This document shows positions 54,598 to 64,000 of a stretch of 64,000 bases of DNA, piece after piece. Source of the DNA: Acanthosepion lycidas (Eukaryota > Mollusca > Cephalopoda > Sepiida > Sepiidae); contig OZ010603.1 of the NCBI GenBank assembly GCA_963932145.1, positions 86,398,368 through 86,462,367 on the forward strand, read 5' to 3'. Made by a program: the position numbers and the translations under genes. The notes beneath the pieces were generated by a model. That model was not told the DNA's origin, did no database searches, and worked only from the letters and a program-made list of their open reading frames with translations. Positions within the stretch are counted from its first letter, which is position 1. Every line of letters starts with the position of its first letter.

Positions 54598-54913
54598 ACG
54601 TAAATATCTTTCTATAGCCGAAAACTTTGTGCAGTGTACTACATGTGACTTATTTCCATGGTTCAAAGAGTTCTACAATGTGCTACATGTGACATACTTC
54701 GATCGTTCAATGAAGTTTGCAATGTGCTACATATGACAAATTTCGATAGCCGAAAACTATATGCAATGTTCTACATGTGGCTTCTTTAAATAGTTCAAAG
54801 ACTTCTGCAATGTGCTACATGTGAAATACTTCGATGGGTCAAAGAATTACGCATTATAAATGTGACATCTTTCGATAGCCGAAAACTTTGTGCAATGTAC
54901 TGCATGTGTCCAA

Positions 54914-54915
<2 letters not shown>
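54598..54915 (+). repeat. 44-bp satellite, second block inside Tc1
   Basis: About seven units of the same satellite as 50870-52310 (ATCTTTCTATAGCCGAAAAC, TTTGTGCAGTGTACTACATG, and so on), in the same orientation, ending at (TA)n. Confidence 0.85.
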
Positions 54916-54917
<2 letters not shown>

Positions 54918-54958
<41 letters not shown>

Positions 54959-55160
54959 CAATTAAAGGTGCAATTATAATTTATAATTTCATGAATCATT
55001 CATACAAAAAATTTATAACTGGAATTTATAAACATTTAAATATCATTCATATACAGGTTTGGGGTTGATGTATCTTATTTATATTGTTTGCGAAGATGTA
55101 TTCTCGCCATTTAAATCATTAACCTCTATATTTGTTTTTTGTATGAATGATTCATAAATT

Positions 55161-55222
<62 letters not shown>
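54918..55222. repeat. (TA)n arrays flanking an inverted repeat
   Basis: (TA)n at 54918-54957 and 55160-55221. Between them ATGAATCATTCATACAAAAA (54990-55009) recurs in reverse complement at 55135-55155. Confidence 0.85.
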
Positions 55223-55223
<1 letters not shown>

Positions 55224-55234
55224 TCCATTCATCC

Positions 55235-55870
55235 TCCCTTCTTTTATTTCAATGTTCCCTAAACCTTGAGCACTATATCCGCCTCCAAATTTTAATGTTT
55301 GGATAGTATTCTTCGGTGAATATTCAGTACTCGTTTTTTTTTTCCAGACCTTTGCCCAAGCATTTCTGTCAAAAATTAAAATTTTCGTTTCGTCCGACCA
55401 AAATACATTTTCTCCAAAATGCCATTAGGTTTGATACAATGCTCGTTTGCAAAATCCAGTCGAGCAAGAACGTGTTTTTGCTTAAAAAGTTTTTTTTTTT
55501 TTTTTTCTTCCTTGGTGTCCTCGAAATGATGTTATATCGACGAAGTGAACGATTAATTCTATCCAGACTTACTTTTACTCCACTTTACTTCTAGTCTTCC
55601 TTGAAGTTCTTTAAGCGTAACTCGGGGCTCGTTGCCAACTTTTCTCGCCAATAACCTTACCGTACGTTCCATTACATTTCTAGAACGACCAGACCTTTGC
55701 GGGGGGGGGGGGCTGAATGAAATGAAACATTTTCCAGTAACGTATTATTGTACCAACAGAACTCAATGACACATTTAACTGATTAGATATCTTCATCTAA
55801 CCAAATCCATTTCTATGAAGGTCAACAATACGTTTACGGAGATCTTGATCAATTATTTTGCTTTTCCCCA
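55235..55870 (-). pseudogene. Tc1-like transposase, N-terminal part
   Basis: Starts MGKSKIIDQDLRKRIVDLHR, continues NGFG, KISNQLNVSLSSVGTIIR (paired helix-turn-helix DNA-binding domain), then ELRLKNFKED, VKVSLDRINRSLRRYNIISR (second helix-turn-helix) and a GILEKMYFGRTKRKF segment where the first catalytic Asp box would be. Poly-A and poly-G length changes (55488-55505, 55700-55710) and several stops disrupt it. Confidence 0.8.
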
Positions 55871-56264
55871 TTTTGTTAATATTTAAAGGATGGTTGACAG
55901 AAAAAGATGGCACAATAGTTTTAATCATTCCTAAAAGTAATCATATAATTAATTTGGAACGTTCTAAACAACCCCATCCTAATTTGGAACATTCTAGTAA
56001 AATTTGAACACTTTTATAAAAAAATAAAAAATGTCGTTGTAAATAAAAAAAAAAAAAAATGTTTAAAATTTTGAGTTACCAAATATCGGTTTTTCTTCGC
56101 GGGGAAATTTTTTTTTTAAATTTTTTAAAAATCTGATTGTTTGACTAAATACCTAAATAACTGTTCTAAGATGGCTAAAAGTTTAATTACTGTAACTGTA
56201 TTCGAAAGGCCTAAAAACATTTTTTATTTATGTTGTAAACTTTTGCGAGGCACTTGGATACAAA

Positions 56265-56270
56265 AAAACG

Positions 56271-56307
<37 letters not shown>

Positions 56308-56330
56308 GATGATACATATGAAAAGGTGAA

Positions 56331-56386
<56 letters not shown>

Positions 56387-56401
56387 GCATGAAGATACTG
56401 G

Positions 56402-56453
<52 letters not shown>

Positions 56454-56550
56454 TGAATAGATGATGACACATATGAAAAGGTGAAAATAAATAGATAGAT
56501 AGATAGATAGATATGAATAGATGATGACACATATGAAAAGGTGAAAATAA

Positions 56551-56594
<44 letters not shown>

Positions 56595-56609
56595 GCATGA
56601 AGATACTGG

Positions 56610-56672
<63 letters not shown>

Positions 56673-56723
56673 GATACATATGAAAAGGTTAAAATAGATA
56701 TATAGATAGGCATGAACAGACTG

Positions 56724-56772
<49 letters not shown>

Positions 56773-56812
56773 GATAGATAGATAGATAGATGATACATAT
56801 GAAAAGGTTAAA

Positions 56813-56843
<31 letters not shown>

Positions 56844-56907
56844 TGAATAGATGATGATACATATGAAAAGGTGAAAATAGATAGATAGATAGGCATGAAC
56901 AGACTGT

Positions 56908-56963
<56 letters not shown>

Positions 56964-57060
56964 GATAGATAGATAGATACATACATACATACATACATAC
57001 GAACCGGTTGAGCAAGATAGATATGAATAAATTGACGTAGATATGAACAGAGTGGGATAT
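56265..57060. repeat. (GATA)n higher-order array
   Basis: GATA runs separated by a recurring GATACATATGAAAAGGT-AAAATA spacer (six times) and AGGCATGAA-ATACTGGGATA or AGGCATGAACAGACTG spacers. One (TA)n lies at 56725-56765. Confidence 0.9.
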
Positions 57061-57205
57061 CTATCTATCTCAGCGTGTTCATATATATCTTTATATCTAT
57101 TTATTTGTCTCTGTTCATATCTATCTATCTATCTATCTATCTATCTCAGCGTGTTCATATATATCTTTATATCTATTTATTTGTCTCTGTTCATATCTAT
57201 CTATA

Positions 57206-57238
<33 letters not shown>

Positions 57239-57353
57239 CAGCGTGTTCATATATATCTTTATATCTATTTATTTGTCTCTGTTCATATCTATCTATCTAT
57301 CTATCTCAGCGTGTTCATATATATCTTTATATCTATTTATTTGTCTCTGTTCA

Positions 57354-57390
<37 letters not shown>

Positions 57391-57437
57391 CAGCGTGTTC
57401 ATATATATCTTTATATCTATTTATTTGTCTCTGTTCA

Positions 57438-57482
<45 letters not shown>

Positions 57483-57560
57483 GCGTGTTCCTATCTATCT
57501 TTATATCTATCTATTTAATTTGTCTCTGTTCATATCTATCTGTCTATTTATATATCAGTC
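57061..57560. repeat. (TATC)n higher-order array, opposite strand sense
   Basis: Six units of TCTATCTCAGCGTGTTCATA, TATATCTTTATATCTATTTA, TTTGTCTCTGTTCATATC plus (TATC)n, 68-100 bp each. The repeat sense flips from GATA to TATC at 57055-57061, and flips back at about 57675-57735. Confidence 0.9.
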
Positions 57561-57679
57561 TTTCTCATATTTATGTATCTATCACAGTCTTCCTGGGTGT
57601 CTTCATAGCTATTTGAATTATTTTAGAAATAAATGCTATTTGAATTCATTTGAATTATTTTAAATTGATAGTTATGAAC

Positions 57680-57735
<56 letters not shown>

Positions 57736-58529
57736 GAAAAAAAGTGTGCATTTTTAAACTAGCCTGACTGCAAGTATTCAAATGTATAGATAACTATAGC
57801 ATTAATAAATAAAAGAAAGAAATTCCAGCTAATTTAATCAGAATTAGAGGGGAGAGAAAAGATATTGTAAACAAGAGTAAATGTCGAGTAAGCCGCGTAA
57901 GTTGAAGACTGAACAAGCTGTCAAACAAGGAGAGCAATCTAAATATACAGTCGTCATCGTGCCATGCAAAATATCGAATCGACCCGCACACACCGACATG
58001 CATCGTGTCAGGAATGGGCGGCGAGATGGAAGCAAAACGAGGGGAAAACGGTGAAATTGAAAATCATTTCACTCCGCGCCTCAGTTTGCGTGCGAAAGGA
58101 AAAAGGAACGTGTAAATAAATTAACACATCTTTGACACGTGTAAGAAATCGTATGGAGTCATTCGTACAGGCATTACGCTCGACCGGGGAACACTAGTTT
58201 GACAATAACGGAACCTGTGTTCAGGATGGTGGAACAAAAATAAGAAAGAAAAGAAAAAAAGAAATGTGAAAAATCGAAAAAAAAAAAAAATAGAAAAAGA
58301 AAAAAAAAAAACATTTAAAAGAAAACAATTTCCCTCAGTTGAAAAACGATTGTCTTATGAAGACTTTTATGAAGTTGAATTATTTCTCTTTCGACGTTTC
58401 CAGAACTGCAACTTTCCTTTATTCCAGATCACCTATGCACATTTCATCTAAAAGAAACACAAACACCATCTGCAGAAATGAGTTTTATATTCATTTATTG
58501 GTCTTTCATATTTAAAAAAAAAATTAATA

Positions 58530-58530
<1 letters not shown>
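57561..58530. other. (GATA)n then unassigned sequence
   Basis: GATA at 57677-57735. 57740-58480 is of ordinary composition with CpGs at 57890-58060. No frame with a motif. It could be unique sequence. Confidence 0.4.

Positions 58531-58533
<3 letters not shown>

Positions 58534-58592
<59 letters not shown>
58534..58592. repeat. (TA)n microsatellite
   Basis: About 29 TA units. Confidence 0.95.
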
Positions 58593-58595
<3 letters not shown>

Positions 58596-58599
58596 TAAG

Positions 58600-58765
58600 T
58601 ATAAAGAATAATTAATGATCATAGATGAATTTCAAACATTGAAACCAAGGTAGCGAAATAGGCTGATTTCCTATACTATAGCTAATATATTTTCTGTTTC
58701 TACGTTATTTTTATATGTACAAAAATGCTCTGTTTATAACAAGCAGCATAAGCAACATTTTCTAA
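58600..58765 (+). repeat. Decayed relative of the hammerhead family at 7104
   Basis: TTGAAACCAAGGTAGCG (58639-58655) matches 7148-7164 of the ribozyme. The first core box is ATAGATGA instead of CTGATGA, and the long stem I is lost. The sequence after it (TAATATATTTTCTGTTT, ATGCTCTGTTTATAA) recurs at 59156-59240. Confidence 0.55.
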
Positions 58766-59004
<239 letters not shown>

Positions 59005-59029
59005 GCCATATTCATTTATTGCTGCCTGA

Positions 59030-59275
59030 TACCTAAAAAAATATTAATAGAAAAAAACTGACAGGTTAAGTTCCAAGATAATCCGATGCCTTTCTCATTA
59101 CGTGTCCCAGAAGTGACATAATATATTATGAAATAGCCTAAGTCCGAGATTTATTTTAATATATTTTCTGTTTATACGTTATTTATATAGGCACAAATAT
59201 TTAAGTAAATGCTTTGTTTATAATAAACAGTATAAACAACATTTTCGAATAAATTCTACACGCACACACACACAA

Positions 59276-59330
<55 letters not shown>

Positions 59331-59596
59331 ATTCGCAGAGAGTACTGTTTCGCTATATCACAGCTCCTTAGTGAGACTAGACATCCGAATACTTCAAGCC
59401 CGGATCGAAATCCAACTGATCAGTCAGAGTTTCTAACACTAAGCTATCTTCATTCGACAGAGAAAACACAACTTAATCTAGCGTATTGTTTTTAGGAATT
59501 AAAACAAATCAGCCGGAGTGCTCCAATTCCTTTTACTGAAGAGCTTTGCATTAACGCAAGCTGATGTTGTTTATTCATTTAGCTTACCACTCAATA

Positions 59597-59648
<52 letters not shown>

Positions 59649-59748
59649 GAAATCACTGAGAGTTTAAACTTGCAACATAATCTGATGTCATTCTCATTAC
59701 GTGTCCCAGAAATTTCAGCTACCTCTTCCTGATGTTAAGTATAAGCCT

Positions 59749-59800
<52 letters not shown>
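59030..59800. repeat. Dispersed repeat pieces between (TA)n arrays
   Basis: A block ATCTGATGTCATTCTCATTA with CGTGTCCCAGAA occurs at 59076-59113 and 59676-59713. (TA)n arrays are at 59284-59327, 59599-59642 and 59755-59800. A tRNA-like or coding feature was not found. Confidence 0.6.
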
Positions 59801-59803
<3 letters not shown>

Positions 59804-59817
59804 CTTAAGAATGGTGT

Positions 59818-59960
59818 GCATCATCTTCTTCTACCTCCAACTATGGGCAAATAGCAGGACAGATTGTGTTCTATAGCCTTGCATGGCAACTGGTCTAGGA
59901 GAAGATAAACACTGAATTCAAAACCTGCGGAGGGTCGTTTGCGGACTTTGTAGCACGTAG
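59818..59960 (+). repeat. Dispersed repeat, second copy of 40550-40700
   Basis: Shares CAACTATGGGCAAAT, TTCTATAGCCTTGCATGG, CTAGGAGAAG and ACTGAATTCAAAACCTG with the first copy. Confidence 0.5.
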
Positions 59961-60085
59961 TGCACCAAATCTCTGTATTCGACCCTTCAAAAAGTGTGAA
60001 TTGTTTTGCACAAAACATAAAATGTCTTGTGATGGTGTTGGGTTGTCAATTTTCCTAGGAACTGATCTGAATTCGACGGGAGAGC

Positions 60086-60087
<2 letters not shown>

Positions 60088-60167
<80 letters not shown>

Positions 60168-60231
60168 CGTGTTTGTACACCCACGCACACATATATATGT
60201 ACACCCACGCAAACATATATATGTACACCCC

Positions 60232-60283
<52 letters not shown>
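60088..60283. repeat. (TA)n/(TG)n arrays with GTACACCCACGCA triplicate
   Basis: TA at 60088-60154 and 60234-60283. Between them GTACACCC[ACGCA] occurs three times, separated by CATATATAT. Confidence 0.9.
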
Positions 60284-60285
<2 letters not shown>

Positions 60286-60469
60286 ATAATGATTATTAAA
60301 GGGTAATATATTTCAATTTAAATTAAATTATCAATTTAAAAAACTTTCCTCCATATTATAAAGAATTTTAAACTCACACTTCCAATTGTAGAATATTAAA
60401 TGAGAAAATGAGATAAAACACTAATAACAGGACTGTAAGTCCTTCTTTTATAATATTCTATGTATCCAT

Positions 60470-60679
60470 AAATATGCACATACACACATATCCTTACACA
60501 TACGCACATACATATACATACATATCCATATATATACATATATTCACATATACACATACACACATATATATACATACATACATATATATGTGTGTATATA
60601 CTCATACAGACACGCATACATATGTAGATATACACACACACATACATACATATGTACATATGCCCACACATATACCCAC

Positions 60680-60727
<48 letters not shown>

Positions 60728-60770
60728 CATATACACATATATACATATACACATATATACACATATAATA
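60470..60770. repeat. Degenerate (CATA)n/(CACA)n array
   Basis: ACATACACATAT-type repeats, with (TA)n at 60681-60720. Frames reading Tyr-Ile-Cys-Val or His-Thr are artefacts. Confidence 0.9.
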
Positions 60771-61290
60771 ATCAATAATAAAAAATTTTAAAGAGATTAA
60801 AAAAAAGATTACTAGAAGTAAACTTATATTTTAAAATAAAATTTTATTCTTTTAATGTACTTTCTTTGAATATTTTTCTAATCGACTATTTCATAGAAAA
60901 TCCCCCAAATTTAAAAAAAAATTATATCACTAACAAACATTAAATTATTTGTAGACAGTTTAGAGACATTCAAATTTATATCAAACATTATAATCTTTAT
61001 GAACCCCCAAAAAGTAAAACAAAATAACAGCGTCTGTTTCTAACCTTTTTTATTTTACAAAGAAAATTAGTGACACCTTCTCACATGACTTCCTTCTCTC
61101 TTTTTCTCCCTATGGGTTTTTTCTCATCTACCCCTTAGATATCAATATATAACTACCGTTAAGTTAGCAATTTAAATGTGTCAATGTCTGATAACTCACT
61201 CATGTCTTCTCTCTCCCCACTCACTTCATCACTTCGTTATTTTACATATGTTTAATACGGCCCGTCAAAAATGTGTAAATTTTCTTTTCA
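60771..61290. other. Unassigned AT-rich sequence
   Basis: No motif or repeat recognised. Confidence 0.5.
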
Positions 61291-61296
61291 TTTTTT

Positions 61297-61376
61297 GTTT
61301 GGAAGTAAAGTCTGATGATCCGCAGTCCTTTTAAAAAGGCTGTGGAGAAATAATTTATTACATGGAACCTTAAAGT
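61297..61376 (+). ncRNA. Hammerhead-like motif, family C, copy 2
   Basis: CTGATGA (61312-61318), stem II TCCGCAG/CTGTGGA extended by CC/GG and T/A pairs, GAAA (61347-61350), a short AT stem III (predicted cleavage after U61359), inner stem I GT/AC and an outer TTTGG/CC-AAA helix. Flanks AATACGGCC-GTCAAAAATGTG and GGATTACCTAGTTTTTCATA match copy 1 (28992-29071 and around), so it belongs to a repeat family. Confidence 0.5.
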
Positions 61377-61770
61377 GGTCTGTTTTTATTTAAATTATTT
61401 GCTTTGGATTTACATTGAGCACTCTGGATTTTATGCTCCTTAGATTTTCCCATACGGATTACCTAGTTTTTCATAAACTATATATATATAACGTTATATA
61501 TTTTTATATATTACGAATAGTATTAAGTATAAATTTTATGGTTTGCCAAAGAGAAAAAAGTTTACTTCTTCCACGTTTCGTCATACAGGACTTTATCGAA
61601 CTAAATTTGTTATTTTGGTACGACTACACATGCGCAAGAACGAGGGATGCTGGGAGTTTTAGAATATTTTCCGAAAATTTAGTAAAAAAGAAAATCAATT
61701 AGATTAGTGTTTTTTTTTTGTTTTTTTTTATTAAATATTTTGTGGGATGGACAATTATGCAGTTAAACCC
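61377..61770. other. Family C flank and unassigned sequence
   Basis: Up to about 61480 the sequence parallels 29100-29175. Beyond that I recognise nothing. Confidence 0.4.

Positions 61771-61773
<3 letters not shown>

Positions 61774-61822
<49 letters not shown>
61774..61822. repeat. (TA)n microsatellite
   Basis: About 24 TA units. Confidence 0.95.
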
Positions 61823-61828
<6 letters not shown>

Positions 61829-61948
61829 TAAAGTAAAATTTCCCATGTCTAGATTAAGTTTTGAACGGGTGTAACTTGGAAATGATTAAAGATATTTTAC
61901 TAGAATTCTAAGAGTTTATATATATATATCGGGTGTAGAGCAAATATA

Positions 61949-62137
61949 TTATTCCCGATAATGGGTATTTTGCGGCAAGACACGCTCGTACGCAATCCTC
62001 CAGCTAAATTGTTTTTTATTATTATTTTTCAAGACACGAGCGATCATGGCTCTCCACAACATTCTGTCCTTTATAACTCTTAGTTGATTTTGGCGTTTTG
62101 CGTTTTCTCCTAATTCCTGTATTGCCGACCATTTCAC
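61949..62137 (-). pseudogene. LINE C-terminal tail fragment
   Basis: Reads QLRVIKDRMLWRAMIARVLK, similar to the tail at 36696-36815 (TRKLWRPMIAYALK). The nucleotide block CGATCATGG-TCTCCACAAC is shared. Upstream residues (MKWSAIQELGENAKRQ) have no counterpart. Confidence 0.45.
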
Positions 62138-62289
62138 AGTCTAGGTCAGCATATAATGTCGGTTGCCTGAAGATTGTTCACTACAGATGGCGGGAAGCCC
62201 GAAGTAGTGGATGGATGTGACAGCTTACTATCAGAAACTCGAACACACACATTATTTATGTTATGGGGTCCTCCACTTTTTCATATAAG

Positions 62290-62577
62290 TGGATTTGACT
62301 ATATTTAGTCACCCCCCCACGTGGGCGTCATGTGGCACAAGACCGGTTTAACGTGGGCACTCCGAGCCCGTGGGCTCAGCCAAAAATATACCCATTGAAC
62401 CCGTATAAACGGGTTCAGGGCCGGTCTACCTCCCCGACAGAGAATCCGCCCTTCGCCGTAGCCTCTTTCGGGTTACTCCCCGCCCGAAGGCGGAGAGTTC
62501 AACCGTTCAGCCGGTCGTCTGACATCGACTGACATCCGACTACCGACTACCGACTGCATAAGTGGACTCGACCAGAG
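62290..62577. other. GC-rich patch upstream of the gypsy LTR
   Basis: CpG-rich with ACCCGTATAAACGGGTTCAG (TATA-like core in a palindrome, 62401-62415) and CCGAC-TACCGAC repeats. It may be a further retroelement terminal region. A 66-codon frame here has no motif. Confidence 0.35.
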
Positions 62578-62746
62578 TGTTACTGGGACGGCTGCCGTTA
62601 AATACCCTGAGTCAGTCAGAATATGGGGAGATTCAGAGAGATTGTGGGGGGTGAGCAGATATTGAGATTGAGGTAGAGTAATAGTGTGAGGTAACCGCTT
62701 GTAGAAGTCAGTTACAAGAACGTAGATTCTAAGGAAGTCCTACTTC

Positions 62747-62794
<48 letters not shown>

Positions 62795-62959
62795 ATTATT
62801 ATTATTATTATTATTACGACTAACCGCGTTCCCGGATTTACTAACAGAATTACCCATTGTATTATTGTATTATTATTGTGTAAATACATTTAATTTCTTA
62901 TCTTTTTTCTTGCGTTTGTCATTCATTGGAGACCGAATTTCATCTCGGACTCCACCACA
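62578..62959 (+). mobile_element. Probable gypsy LTR
   Basis: Starts TGTTACTGGGACGGCTGCCG and ends CTCCACCACA three bases before the first primer-binding-like site; TG...CA ends fit an LTR. (TA)n and (ATT)n lie inside (62752-62815). The downstream LTR is outside the window, so the boundaries are inferred. Confidence 0.5.
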
Positions 62960-63298
62960 AACTGCCAACGAGGATTCGAACTCACGCAGAAAAGAAAAGA
63001 TCAACAAAAGAAAAATCTTCCCTCGTCGTCCAACAACAAACTGGCGACGAAGATTCGAACCCACGCGGAAAAGAAAAAATACTGACGCGGAAAAGAAAAA
63101 AATCAACAAAACAAAAATCGTCCCTTGTCGTCCAACAAGCAAATTGGCACACACACGAAAAAAACAAAAAAAAAACAACAAATTCGCGCCGAGCGATTCG
63201 AACTCACACAAGAAAAAATAGAAAAATCCGTCCCTCGTCCACAACAAATTAGCGACAAAGAGTTACGAGGAGTAAAAAATACGGAAAATTGAGTTATC
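62960..63298 (+). repeat. Gypsy leader with tandem primer-binding-like sites
   Basis: ACTGGCGACGAAGATTCGAA (63040-63059) followed by CCC reads as the complement of a tRNA 3' end (CCA plus T arm). Variants occur at 62963-62983 (TGCCAACGAGGATTCGAACT), 63140-63150 (truncated TTGGC), 63183-63205 (CGCGCCGAGCGATTCGAACT) and 63250-63268 (degenerate). Units of 70-110 bp also share CGTC-CTCGTCGTCCAACAA and GAAAAGAAAA parts. Confidence 0.7.
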
Positions 63299-64000
63299 AT
63301 GGAAGATTTTTAAAATATTTTGGTAGAACTGATAATATACCAAAATGATCAACAATTACAACTACAGGAACGAATGGAAGAAAAATGGCAAAAGGAATTA
63401 TTACAAACGCAAAAAGAAAAACAAAGAAAGACAAATAGAGTTCCAGGAACTAATATTGAAAGTAGCGGGCAACAAGCAATTAGATATTGAAAAAGAAGCA
63501 ACATTTTCGCAAGACGCAGTGTAGAATACCATAGAGATTTTCAAATATTCTCTAGATGAGAACAAAAATTTTAGAGATTACTTCAGAAGACATGAAGACA
63601 TCTTTAACATAGACTGTCAAAATTGGACAGAAGCAAAAATGCTACGTCTATTGCTTAGAAAACTAGGAACTGAAGAATATACAAAGTTCGTGGATTATAT
63701 CTTGCCAAAAAAGACGAACGAATTAAAATTTGACGAAGCAGTGACATGTCTTAAAGAACTCTTCAGCCCCAAAACATCACTCTTGCACAGGAGGTGGAAA
63801 TGCCTTAACCAGGTAAAGGGCGATAATGAGGATTATTCCACGTTTGCCGCAATCGTAAATAAACATTGTGACGACTTTAAACTAGCAGAATTAACCCCGG
63901 ACATTTTCAAATGTCTCATCTTTGTTCAAGGGTTAGTTTCTTCAAAAGATAGCGAAATGCGCAGAAGAATGCTTGCAAAATTACAAAATGAACCGGGTCT
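63299..64000 (+). pseudogene. mag-type gypsy gag (broken, runs off the window)
   Basis: ATG at 63299, in-frame TAA at 63311, a frame change before 63520, and a TAG at 63522-63524. From 63525 the frame is open to the window end: FKYSLDENKNFRDYFRRHED, MLRLLLRKLGTEEY, YILPKK, LKELFSPKTSLLHRRWKCLN, then VNKHCDDFKLAELTPDIFKC and VQGLVSS. The FRRHEDIF, LLRKL, RW-CL, VN-HC--FKL and DIFKCLIFVQGL elements in this order are those of mag-clade gypsy Gag capsid regions, which assemble the cytoplasmic particle. The Cys-His knuckle and pol would lie beyond the window. Confidence 0.8.

Larger units (their letters stand above)
54189..56256 (-). mobile_element. Tc1-like transposon with both ends, interrupted
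   Basis: Terminal inverted repeats CAGTGCCACGCAAACGTTTA (from 54189) and the matching right end TGTAAACTTTTGCGAGGCAC (56234-56253). A TA precedes the left end (54187-54188) and another lies two bases past the right (56259). Minus-strand transposase: N-terminal half at 55235-55870, C-terminal catalytic end at 54430-54600. A satellite block, (TA)n arrays and an inverted repeat occupy 54598-55230 between them. Length 2.07 kb against about 1.6 kb usual for Tc1. Confidence 0.8.

Noticed and set aside
56211..57663. Frames of up to 256 codons reading Tyr-Leu-Ser-Ile repeats
   Set aside because: (GATA)n/(TATC)n has no stop in several frames; no other sequence content.
57794..58035. Minus-strand frames of 63-69 codons in the only ordinary-looking stretch near 58 kb
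   Set aside because: Two overlapping frames, neither with a motif; composition alone can explain them.
59328..59385. Hammerhead on the minus strand (CTAAGGA ... GAAA)
   Set aside because: Stem II pairs (GCTGT/ATAGC), but the core has A for the invariant G and neither stem I nor stem III closes. It could be a decayed copy, not supportable alone.
59535..59570. CTGAAGA followed by perfect GCTTTGC/GCAAGC-type stem
   Set aside because: The stem is followed by TGATG, not GAAA.
62865..63252. Lys/Arg-rich frames on the plus strand before gag
   Set aside because: They read through the repeated leader and do not continue into gag.

Overview
ORGANISM. This is animal DNA with no recognisable host gene. 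It is AT-rich and saturated with long microsatellites: (TA)n, (ATT)n, (TTC)n, (GATA)n, (CTTT)n and (CA)n. The transposon fauna comprises Penelope-like elements (PLEs), a LINE with a restriction-enzyme-like endonuclease, Jockey- and RTE-like LINE tails, mariner, Tc1, a mag-type gypsy element and tRNA-derived SINEs. That mixture suggests a mollusc, most likely a coleoid cephalopod such as an octopus. This is inference from repeat content; no species-diagnostic gene is present.

LAYOUT. 1-7.2 kb: PLE fragments, including a broken reverse transcriptase plus GIY-YIG copy, a GC-rich LTR-like patch, and at 7104-7184 a hammerhead ribozyme fold. 8.6-10.9 kb: a pyrimidine-only tract containing a palindromic mariner MITE. 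10.9-20.4 kb: a head-to-tail pile of minus-strand, 5'-truncated copies of one LINE, each ending in (AAT)n and separated by (ATT)n or (TTC)n. A plus-strand relative lies at 21.8-22.5 kb. 23.5-25.7 kb: a second PLE with a GIY-YIG nuclease and a downstream hammerhead, a MITE copy and a mariner remnant. 25.8-33.8 kb: triplet repeats, a GATA-tailed 300-bp repeat in tandem and inverted copies, a transposase end co-amplified with TATC/CT repeats, and another hammerhead-like motif. 33.8-36.1 kb: LINE copies carrying an inverted pair of LTRs and a duplication. 36.6-44.8 kb: LINE 3' ends, a composite SINE-like family with an internal minisatellite, tRNA-derived SINEs and two mariner remnants. 44.8-50 kb: TA compound arrays and GAAA purine tracts. 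50.8-56.3 kb: a 44-bp satellite, and a Tc1 element that contains a second block of it. 56.3-61.8 kb: GATA/TATC and TA arrays. 62.3 kb-end: the 5' part of a gypsy element (LTR, repeated primer-binding-like leader, broken gag).

HOW IT FITS TOGETHER. Nothing here looks like a working operon or host locus. The interest lies in retroelement RNA biology and in the way elements and simple repeats build on each other: hammerhead motifs in at least three families, LINE tails that appear to seed AAT microsatellites which host further copies, near-perfect MITE hairpins like those that became microRNAs in primates, and inverted or tandem structures made by transposition by-products. All coding remnants seen are truncated or interrupted.
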